Shown here in pieces: positions 26,101 to 34,860 of a stretch of DNA of 64,000 bases (the first letter of the stretch is position 1; the number at the start of each line of letters is the position of its first letter). Source of the DNA: Ciona savignyi (Eukaryota > Chordata > Ascidiacea > Phlebobranchia > Cionidae); assembly GCA_000149265.1 (NCBI GenBank), contig CH003028.1, positions 2,444,961 to 2,508,960 of the forward strand, read 5' to 3'. Made by a program: the position numbers and the translations under genes. The notes under the pieces were generated by a model that made no database searches, was not told the origin of the DNA, and saw only the letters and a program-made list of their open reading frames with translations.

Positions 26101-29100
26101 GTGTCTACAAAACATTTGGGGTTTAACCTGGAGGTAAACCTGTACTTGCCAAATACTGAGTAACTAACTTTTCGGGATTTTTTTTAAAAAGAATTATAGC
26201 AATCATTTTTTAAAAGTTTGTAAGTGTATTGTCACCAAACACATGTAAGGATGTCTTGTTACACCATAATTATCTAGGAGTTAAATTAAAACTTGCAATA
26301 TCATTAGCTAATTAATGATGGTGGTTGAAATTTGCACCCAAAATTTAAATTTTAAATGTGTAGATGCTAAATTTCCAGTGGAATTATTTTAGTTGTATAA
26401 TTTCCCATACCATAAAATGCTCTATTTCTTTTTTGTATTACAACCATATTTCTTCACAATCAACGACATCTTGACTGGTTTCTTCTGGCTGGAGAGCCTA
26501 AAAAAATTAACATATAATTGAATGTAAACAAGTATGTTCAAGTATATAGATTTTTTGATACAGGGAAATACTTAGTATATAAAATATGTCTAGATCGTAA
26601 AAGTAAACTGGTCTACGAAAACAATTTGCCCCGTTTCCATCTCCTATTATAGTTCTTGGGTTAACCACACTTCACACATGTAAAGTCATACTCTCTATTC
26701 TGCATTGCACAAAAATGATAAAACCTATTTCTTAAATCCTTAATTGGGATTGACCCAGAACTTTCTTTATACATAGCAACACAGGATATTGTTTCAGATC
26801 TAAATAACCTGAGGGACATCCTCATACAAGTATTTATCAGATTAACTTATGCCCCACTTAAGGATTTTTTTTTAATTTGATGATCAGTTAGGTGTAGATA
26901 AGGCCCCAGTCCCTTACTCAAGGACACAACCAATTACCAGTTATCGCTTTTACACAACTAACTTTTGTATTTTCCCACCACCTTTTCTGGTAAAACGAAC
27001 AATCTTAATCAACTACCTAATGATGAGTAACTTATTAAAAAATCATGCTCTTAATACTTAAAATTCTCAGTTCAATAAATATGTACTACACGCTTTTCAA
27101 TGCAAGTAATAAAATAGTTAAACCATGTTTGATACACTTACTTTCAGCATATTACATAGACATCATCAGGGTTGCGATTTGGCCTTTTTCACGGCCAAAT
27201 TTCAGAAATTTGGCCTTACCAAAATCGTCCCGGCCGCAAAAAATATAGTTTGGCCGTGCGGAAAAATCTGGCCGAATTTGGCCGTATACGCATATTGTCA
27301 AGTTTTTGGCCGAAGCGTCATATTATTTTTACGCTACGGTAGAAATAAAGGAAAAAGAAAGACAGTATATGGAAATAAATTAATATCAACTGTCTCATTT
27401 CCAAATCAAAAGGCTGATTATGACGTTTTAAAATATAATAATAACGGTAGGTATTCCTATATACGTATGAACGGGTTCGACAAATCTGGAGGAAATCAAA
27501 ATTATACAAATTTTCAACAAATAAAGAGATAAATTAGCCCAATTGGCTAAATTAAATACGGTAGTTTTTTTGCACTTGATACAAATTGGCCGAATTTTGG
27601 CCGTAAAGCAAACACAGTTTGGCCGTAAAGCGTACTTTCCGTCTGGCAACCCTGGACATCATATAACAAGTAATTGATAAAGGGGATCTTACAGTCACAA
27701 CAATAAACCGAGTTCTAAACTAAAGTTTTTATGGTTCAGCATGAAAACAATTGTGTTACCTACCCATAAAAGAGCAAAACAACTCAAATGTTTTTTACCT
27801 GTTATTGAATGTACATGCTTATTCATCTCAGCTTTAATATTTTTCATTCCACTTTTTTCTTTTGCTGCAATACGAAATACCAGTAAAAGATATACAAATT
27901 GTCTTAACTAGTTAAAACCTTACTAACAATCCAAACAGAACATATTACAGATAACAAAATTGTTTACAAAGACAAATACTCCTATGATAGGATAGGATAA
28001 GATAGGATTTTCATGGTTATCCCTAATAGGAAAACCAAGGGGGTTAACACACATGCAATCATCAGATCACCTTGCGCCCACCGCTGGGTTACCGGAGCTA
28101 TTGCAGTGTGTTGTATAGAATACACCCGTTCCTTCATTTTTGTAAAACCCATTAATTCGCTGGTTAAGGCAATGTTCGTTAAGTGTCTTCAAGAGGACAC
28201 AACCGACTATCTTGCGACCAGTTTCAAACCTACAACCCTTTCGGTTGAAATGCGTCGCACTATACCACCAGACTAACCAGTCGAACCAGAATGATTTCTT
28301 ATTTTTTATCAGATAAGAAAAAAATATTGGTTATACATATGCCTAATCTTTCTTTATTGTTATAGTTATGGTTAGTTGATTGGTTAATATTAGTTTTGGG
28401 GACAAGTTAGAATTAGATTTCCTGCTTACTGAGAATTTTCTCTAATCACTTTTTCTCCTTTTCAAAACACAATTAATTTTCTGATATAAAATGATTAATC
28501 ATGATAACATACAGATACAGTAGATTCCTAGATGCGTTAATATTTGCAATACTTTTGCCATTTGAATTATAATCAATTCGGACGAATTATACAAATACTG
28601 ATTAATTGTTACCTATGCTACATTTTTAAGGGTCCTTAAAACGATAGCTTTCTTCCATCTTTTAAAATTGTGAATGTGGGCAGTGCCGCAGTGGTAGTGG
28701 CTGTGCTGCCTTTCTTTAAGACTTTTATTAGAATGTCCTGGACAAAGTATTCGACACGGAAAAACATATCCTAAAATGACACATAATAATTTAGTAAAAA
28801 CTTTATTTGTCTATAAACCATTATGGTTATGTAATTAAAGTTTTCAGGTTATATATATATTTACCTTTCTTTTAACCAATATGCCATGGTGGCATGGCTG
28901 ACTGAGAAAACCCAATGTTTTTAATGTGAGTTTTGAATTCTTTTGAGAAAAGTGTTGACAAATCCCTCTCATTACATACCATACACTTATTTTCGGACAT
29001 ATTGGATATGGCATCATGATCTCCAAGGTGATATCAAAATGTATCGTACTCTTATTTTCTAACCAACTTAACGATATTTGGCAGTCAAATCTTTAAGAAT

Positions 29101-32100
29101 TTGCTGAAATAAATACACCTAATTAAAACCAATGCGCTATTGTTTTCACATAAAAACTATTTCGATCGAATTCAAAGAAATTTTAGTCAGAAAGCTCCTC
29201 CATATTCTTAGTCATCTCCAACACTATTCAGAAACATCTTTCTATTACCTTCGTCTGATTAAAATCAATGCGCTCTTATGCTGTTTTAAAAAGTAACTTG
29301 TCGCCTCTAAAAAAGTGTCGTGTCGCCACTGTTAAAGTGGCGTGTCGCCTCTGAAAAAGTGGCGTGTCGCCTCGTAAAAAGTGGCGTGTCGCCTCGAAAA
29401 AAGTGGCGTGTCGCCTCTGAAAAAGTGGCGTGTCGCCTCGAAAAAAGTGGCGTGTCGCCTCGTAAAAAGTGGCGTGTCGCCTCTGAAAAAGTGGCGTGTC
29501 GCCTCTGAAAAAGTGGCGTGTCGCCTCGAAAAAAGTGGCGTGTCGCCTCGAAAAAAGTGGCGTGTCGCCTCGAAAAAAGTGGCGTGTCGCCTCGAAAAAA
29601 GTGGCGTGTCGCCTCAAAAAAAGTGGCGTGTCGCCTCAAAAAAAGTGGCGTGTCGCCTCTGAAAAAGTGGCGTGTCGCCTCTGAAAAAGTGGCGTGTCGC
29701 CTCTTAAAAAGTGGCGTGTCGCCTCGAAAAAAGTGGCGTGTCGCCTCGAAAAAAGTGGCGTGTCGCCTCAAAAAAAGTGGCGTGTCGCCTCTGAAAAAGT
29801 GGCGTGTCGCCTCGAAAAAAGTGGCGTGTCGCCTCGAAAAAAGTGGCGTGTCGCCTCAAAAAAAGTGGCGTGTCGCCTCTGAAAAAGTGGCGTGTCGCCT
29901 CGAAAAAAGTGGCGTGTCGCCTTTGAAAAAGTGGCGTGTCGCATGCGTCATTTTTTGGTGAACAGCCCGTCTCATCTGGCTGGTGGATGCAGCTCATATA
30001 AACAGTTTATATTCGAAACAGGACATCAAGAAACCGATGGACCAGACGCTCACTATGATCAAATCAGCCGCATTATTCGCTCATAACCCGTTGCATATTC
30101 ATATCTTTACCGAGGAAGATATGATCTCTATGTTTGAAACTGAGGTATTTTGACTGCTGTAAAGAACTATTGCATATTTTGTTTAGATAATATTCCTCTC
30201 CAGTTTAGTTATATATTTGAGCAGCCTAGTTTTTTAGCTGGCTGAGTTACGAACCTGTAAAAATAAGTTGCTAGTGCGTTTTTAAAATTCTGTTTAGATA
30301 AAGTCGCGCTAACCATTCGACCCCATTCCCGTCTACTTTATATTGTCTTTATTTTTTCATCGATCAAAATTTTAAACTCATAATGGGCTCTATACATTAA
30401 TACCTTTTTGTATAGGATCAGTTGTATGTATCGGTCGCGTTAATCATTCGGCCGAACGACCGTAACGCTCGCTTCATTATGTTGTATATTGAGCCGCACA
30501 ATTGTTTAACTTGGGCATTCTAGATTGAAGCTTGGCCCGCTAAAGTGCACTCGCGAGTCACGTACACGATCCAGCAGATAAACTACGACAATCATCTTCC
30601 GCCACGATTGGTTGCTGATTGGAAGAAATGGTACAAACCGTGTGGATCGTTTCGACTCCTGGTACCGGTGCGTATGACAGTTGTTATATATTTGTATTGA
30701 GGGTTAATATATAATATAATGTTTTTATGATTGTTGCTTAAAATTTGACAACGGTTAATATACGATATATTACATTTTTATTATTTTTTGAACTTGTCCC
30801 CAAAACCGTTTTTTTATATAGAATTCGTTTGTGTATTGGTCCCGTTAACCATTCATTACACAACCTAATAATATATGATTTATTACTAATTTTTATTCAC
30901 AATAATTGTACTAGACAGCTGTTTAAGTACCTTGTGTCCACGGTTCGGTTACATGAACTGTTGCAATGTGCTTAATTAGTCGAGTTAGGTCTAGCGTAGT
31001 TAGCTGTGTTTGTATTTATGTTTTGTTGTTTTTCAGATGATTCTCAAGGGTTTAACAAGCGCTGCTATTTATAGCGATAGTGACGTTATATTCGTTAAAC
31101 CAATCGACGAGTTGTGGGCGCAATTTAAAGAAATGGACGAGCGCCAGGTAGCGGCCATATCACCTACAGCAGGCCATCCGATAGGTGGATCCAAGCTTAA
31201 CGAGAATTTCATCTCGCACCCTTCTGGCTTATTTCAAATTAACACTGGGGTAAATCTACATTAAAAATCTGTTTAATCTTAAAAACATTTCAAATTTTTA
31301 ATTTGCATATTTGCAAGATTTTTATTAGAATTTTATTTATAAGATTTTCATTTGATATATAGTAAACAAATGCTGTAATTTAGTATGTTTGCGGCTATTT
31401 TCTCAACTGAATTATTTAAAATTTGATTTCTTTCAGGTAATGGCTTTGAACTTTACTCGAATGCTCGCCACTGATTGGTTGCTTTTTCATGACGAGCATA
31501 AAACCGACCAATCAGAAACGCAACGAGTAAATTACGGCGTGGAACTATTGTTGCCCTATTATGATGAATATAAAGAAAAGGCCGAACACGATCAAAAACT
31601 GCTCAACATTATATTCCACTACAACCCAGGTTGGTGAGAACATCTGATGCGTTAATTCTGCTTCTCTTTGTTTATTCGTGTTGTTCAACACCCTGTATAA
31701 TAAAGAATAGGAATCGTGTTTGCTCTCCGAGAAAGGACAATACAAGGGGGCGTTGTAACATGGACAATCGTTAGGTTACTTCTTGCCACTGTTGGGTTGG
31801 CGGCGATATTACTGTGTGTTAACCACGAAGGAAAAATGCTGCTGTTTTTGTTTGACCCAATAATCGGCTGGGGTTATGCAACATGCGCTGAGTGCTTTTC
31901 TCATGAAAAACAACTATAAAACGGCTGGTTTCGTTCCCACCGCCACCTTTAATCGACGGTCTAACACGCTTCTATTCTCTTGCACACTGCCTAGCCAACG
32001 AAGGTACTTTTTCCCATAAGTGGTTAATTTGTAATTTCCATTAAACACTGCGGTTGTGTAGTAGCATATAAGTACATCAAAGGCGATGCCTCAATCCCTT

Positions 32101-34804
32101 TTTGACTATGTGTGTATTTACGAAGATCCAGCTAATTCTCTTAAAATCTCGGACCATCTGCAAAGAATAACATGAGTATCGTAACATTTCGCTTTTTAAA
32201 TGTTTCATTGTAAATGCCGTGCCAAGCGCATTGTTAAGTTGCTGTGTAAGTCCAGTCGAATGATTGCTTACCAACGAAGACCATAGGATATCAATAATGA
32301 CTTTTGGACACAATTTACCTGCGATCATTATTTCACCAAAAACAGTATCTCTTGTTTTTATTATTTTAACAGGGCTAAGATTTGAAACCACGAGGGTTTA
32401 TTACGAATATCGGTTGTATATTAAATTCATATACGAATCAGTCGCGTAAACCGTTCGGCCACATAACCTTTCACACCGCAGCCATCTTGCAGCCTATAAG
32501 ATTGCCACCACTTAGTTAATGCCAACAAGGGAACATCCAATTTAATTTAAAGGGCTGGCGAGTGTTTTGAGCAATAAAGCTGCGGCCGATTGGTTTTTGC
32601 GAGCAAGGAGCGAGCAATTGAGTTTGTTTCGGGTATAACATACTAAGTAATTGCGTGATAAAGCGGGGCGGTTTGGGGCATGAATATTTGATTGACTACC
32701 ATCATTGAATGCAGTAAACCGGCGTTTAATAATTCAGACTTACAAGAAGGAATTGCCGGTAATTCTAAATCATCTTTCCTGCTTTAGGCGACGGTTGAAA
32801 ACAGGCGGCACGTGGCGGGCCATATGGCGGCCGCTGCCCCCCACGGTGTCTTTTGTTTTTCGCGCGTGACACCCAATCGCGTTGCGCATCGATTTTTGAC
32901 GTCCCGAATCAACTTAGACCGATTTTCGGTCGTGATCCATAAAATTCTTCCTGTAATTGCTCGCCCTACAAACATCATTGAGATGTCATTAATAAAAATC
33001 ATAGCCCGGAATTTTCTGTTCAATATCCCGTAAAATAGAGTGACGACTCCATATACCCCGACGTATACTTTGTTTATCGAGCTCATTAATATTGATTCGT
33101 CTGCAATAATTCAAAAACAGAGCCTTAAAAACATGTCACAATTAATAAAATCTATTTTTGGAAGAAAGATCGGAAATTTACAGTGTTATCACTTGTAATT
33201 TATCTTTCAATTCCGGATCACAGTTGACTAACCTTTACAAACATAAAAACCGGGTGGTTTGGGCTAAGGACATAAGGCTAAAACAAGGGCACGTTTCGGT
33301 CGTCATCCGGGTGGCCACTGTTTGTTTCGTTTTGTCTTTGAGCAATACCCATATGTTGCATCGATTTGCTGGATTCAAGTGCAACGTTGTAAGGTTGACG
33401 TTAAAAATAGACTGCGAATCCCCGCAAATGTACGACTACCTCGTGTTACAACAACTGTCGTTAACCACCACTGAGATTTAACTTATTAGTTTGTCCTAAC
33501 AAAGAAATTACGTTTTTTTCAGAGCTTCTGCGGCAACTCCCCTGTACTTGGAACTTCAAGAATAATTTCTGCCAAGATGACGACAATACCTGTCCTGCTG
33601 CGGAACGCGACGGTGCCGGAGCGGTCCACGGAATCACTTCCGCTTTTTTCAATGACGTCAATCCAACCTTCCGATCGCTGTACGAGGCGTTCTTACAGGT
33701 GGGATTGTGACGTAACAGATAAGAAGCGAAATACGCTCGAGATAAGTAGGATATGACGTAGAGAATGCGATATGCTGTTTCCGTCTGAAAGTTTTGTACC
33801 TTTCGCAAACCATATGTTGCCAGTGGTGTATAATACGGGAAATACAATATACAAAGACTTAATCCGATAAATACCAGAATCATTTTCAAGGTATGCGTGC
33901 GGTGTTGATAAAACTACACAGGGATTGTTTATATGTCAGTATATCAATTTATGATTTGTTTAAAATAGTGATGCAATTTGGTATGACATCTGTATACATA
34001 AATAATAATGGAAATAAGCAATTAAACTAATATTTTTACACCCCGTATGTCATTTTAACGATACAAAAAATAACCGATAATAGAAAATTGAGTGCATAAG
34101 TGTTAAATCAACAATTTATTGGTAAACATAAACAGATGTTTCAATAACTGGTTATATTTATTGTAATCTCGTTAACATAGTACTGCACATAAAAAGTCTA
34201 GGCGTAAAACAAGCACTCGTAAAGTGTTTATGTTTGTTTTTTAAGTTCTAATGAGCTAGTTTTTGTTGTTGTTGTTTCGGGCATTCGGCTTATCGACAGA
34301 CTTTAATAATTTGCAGTCGGTTTCTAAATTATAAACATTACTTTTGAGTTATATCTTTATCTAGGCTTATATAGTTATAGTAAACACTAGTCCCTGCAAG
34401 TTATTGCAAATTATAAATAAATATCCCTTACCTGCAGTATGACTTCGAGCCAGACGTAGAAGCGCATTTGCTGAAGCCGTTTCTTGATCAATTGGCTGAA
34501 ACTGGTCAAGGCACGTATTGTGCCACCAAGGCCTACGTCATCACTACGTCATTATCCAGCAGCGTTAAGTATTTGATGCGGACGCAGGAAACTTTGTTGG
34601 CGTAGTGAAATTTATTAAAGTATTTGTTAAGAGCATATGCACTTTTTCACTGTGTTGACGCTTTATATGCTTTTTTATGAATAAAATTTGAAATTCCAAG
34701 CAAATTTAATTTACAGCAGTCTTAATCCGAACCGGCAGTCTCCCGTCATAATTCCAGTAACAATGGACATTCTGAAAGATCTGGAACGCGCGTTTTATGA
34801 ATAA
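23157..34804 (+). CDS. GXYLT: Glucoside xylosyltransferase (GXYLT1/2-type, GT8 family)
   Basis: Type II Golgi/ER membrane enzyme; the family adds alpha-1,3-xylose to O-glucose on EGF repeats, e.g. of Notch. Exons: 23157-23267, 23447-23530, 30022-30144, 30524-30667, 31037-31249, 31437-31629, 33523-33698, 34438-34568, 34717-34804. Phases agree and give 420 aa. Exon 1 encodes a basic tail and a signal anchor (LLWIAIVSAACVFF). Exon 2 has MHLVAVSCG; exon 3 LTMIKSAALF and LHIHIF; exon 4 WKKWYKPCGSFRLLVP; exon 5 the DXD metal site (YSDSDVIFVKPIDELW). Exon 6 ends EHDQKLLNIIFHYNP. If exon 8 is not spliced at 34568 it reads on to a stop at 34605 (403 aa). Intron 2 is 6.5 kb and holds the inverted-array element. 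Confidence 0.9.
23732..24267 (+). repeat. Tandem array, 22-bp unit, left arm
   Basis: About 24 units of the type gaggcgacacgccacttttt, mostly 22 bp long. Variants differ at the junction (ttcagagg or tttcgagg) and in the poly-T length. Units at the inner (right) end are decayed (gacacgacac, gacatgcc). The array opens with the perfect 12-bp palindrome GTCGCATGCGAC at 23732-23743. Because 22 is not a multiple of 3, every frame of the array reads through; the open frames here are not genes. Confidence 0.95.
24438..24561 (-). repeat. SINE-like repeat, family 1, tRNA-like end only
   Basis: Minus-strand fragment with aatgtccgtaaagtgccttg, cccaaggacacaacc and the tRNA-like end (cctttcgattaaaagtcgac ... 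ccgcaagactaaccgg). It lies just inside the left array of the foldback-like element. Confidence 0.65.
25318..25603 (-). CDS. PHD-finger-like exon pair, antisense in GXYLT intron 2
   Basis: Two exon-like segments. 25563-25603 follows TTTGAG and ends TGG before GTAAGT. 25318-25407 follows TTTATTTAG and ends in TGA. Joined, they read CEKLNCGKAKTDW then ICCNKCERWFHRDCINLS. The W-x-x-C-x-x-C-x-x-W-F-H-x-x-C pattern is that of a PHD finger, which binds histone tails in chromatin proteins and also occurs in transposon proteins. The last Cys pair of a PHD finger is missing before the stop, so the domain is truncated or another exon exists. An upstream candidate exon near 26448-26499 has an ambiguous frame. 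It may belong with the segments at 28622-29000. Confidence 0.35.
27167..27654. mobile_element. Non-autonomous hAT element with perfect 8-bp target duplication
   Basis: Ends are CAGGGTTGCGA and, inverted, CAGGGTTGCCA. GACATCAT is duplicated exactly on both sides (27159-27166 and 27655-27662), as expected for hAT insertion. The 488-bp interior has repeated ggccgtaaagc and ggccgaattttggcc motifs and an inverted repeat around aatttcagaaatt. No transposase frame exists. The perfect duplication suggests a fairly recent insertion into the foldback-like element. Confidence 0.9.
27983..28284 (-). repeat. SINE-like repeat, family 1, full-length copy
   Basis: Minus-strand copy with a long tail (ataggataggataagatagg), ggggttaacacac, gcgcccaccgctgggttacc, gcagtgtgttg and the tRNA-like end (ccctttcggttgaaatgcgt ... 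ccagactaaccag). It lies inside the foldback-like element. Confidence 0.75.
28622..29000 (-). CDS. Possible zinc-finger gene, first two exons, antisense in GXYLT intron 2
   Basis: Exon 28877-29000 starts MSENKCMVCNERDL and ends MPPWHI plus one base before GTTAAA, a weak donor. The next exon, from 28770 after CATTTTAG, is in phase and reads GYVFPCRILCPGH, then HSHYHCGTAHIHNF and KRWKKAIVLRTLK. The Cys/His spacing (CMVC; CRILCPGH; HYHC; HIH) looks like one or two zinc-binding fingers. The donor of this exon is uncertain (28622 is best; the stronger GTAACA signal lies beyond an in-frame stop). A further candidate exon at about 27801-27868 does not fit in phase. It could be a real nested gene, a transposon gene of the surrounding element, or a decaying remnant. 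Confidence 0.35.
29290..29949 (-). repeat. Tandem array, 22-bp unit, right arm (inverted)
   Basis: About 29 units of the complementary type (gtggcgtgtcgcctcgaaaa), 22-23 bp each, opposite in orientation to the array at 23732. The inner (left) end is decayed and has the same gtgtcgtgtcg variant as the inner end of the other arm. It ends at gtcgcatgcgtc (29938-29949), a one-mismatch version of the left palindrome. All open frames in it come from the repeat. Confidence 0.95.
30230..30872 (-). repeat. Cluster of three tRNA-like repeats, family 2
   Basis: Three minus-strand copies near 30230-30345, 30365-30472 and 30790-30872. On the reverse strand each begins with an A-box-like block (ggtcgaatggttagcgcgac; cggccgaatgattaacgcga; gaatggttaacgggac), followed by ttatac/tatacaaaaacg-type sequence and, in the first, a B-box-like caggttcgtaactc. 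GXYLT exon 4 (30524-30667) lies between the second and third copies. Confidence 0.5.
31736..31972 (-). repeat. SINE-like repeat, family 1, decayed full-length copy
   Basis: In GXYLT intron 6. gggggcgttgtaacatgg, caatcgttaggttac, gccactgttgggttggcgg and the distal acaactataaaacggctgg keep the family order but are strongly diverged. Confidence 0.5.
32370..32462 (-). repeat. tRNA-like repeat, family 2
   Basis: On the minus strand: gtggccgaacggtttacgcg (A-box-like), then tatacaaccgatattcg, then gtggtttcaaatctta (B-box-like). It lies in GXYLT intron 6. Confidence 0.45.
34680..34685 (+). terminator. Poly(A) signal AATAAA, proximal, GXYLT short 3' end
   Basis: AATAAA in the context ttttttatgaataaaa, 75 bp after the stop at 34605 and upstream of the acceptor of exon 9. 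It would serve the unspliced short isoform. Confidence 0.5.
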
Positions 34805-34854
34805 TTGAAGTAATGGTCGTTTGCTGGTAGTTTGTCGTCACAATGCTTTTTATG

Positions 34855-34860
34855 AATAAA
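34855..34860 (+). terminator. Poly(A) signal AATAAA, distal, GXYLT long 3' end
   Basis: AATAAA in the context ctttttatgaataaat, about 50 bp after the stop of exon 9. The local context is nearly identical to the proximal signal. Confidence 0.55.

Larger units (their letters stand above)
23713..29968. mobile_element. Foldback-like element with inverted tandem-array ends
   Basis: The two ends are inverted copies. The left edge ggactgtacaccagaaaatg matches the inverted right edge gggctgttcaccaaaaaatg, and both lead through a GCATGC palindrome into tandem 22-bp arrays of opposite orientation. Long inverted ends made of subrepeats are the hallmark of foldback transposons. The 5-kb interior holds antisense exon-like segments with zinc-finger motifs, a hAT MITE and two SINE copies, so it is old or has collected insertions. 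I see no clear target duplication, and no transposase was recognised. The element lies wholly in GXYLT intron 2; its right edge is 53 bp from exon 3. Confidence 0.5.

Noticed and set aside
27125..27532. 135-aa plus-strand frame
   Set aside because: It runs from intron sequence into the hAT MITE, crossing the target duplication; there is no transposase similarity.
29968..30022. Idea that the right end of the foldback-like element supplies the GXYLT exon 3 splice acceptor (an introner-type origin)
   Set aside because: gtgaacag at the element edge is out of phase with exon 2. The phase-0 acceptor is gaaacag at 30015-30021, outside the element.
33461..33889. 142-aa minus-strand frame with a hydrophobic start
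   Set aside because: It covers GXYLT exon 7 in antisense and part of its introns; the plus strand has a conserved GXYLT segment in phase.
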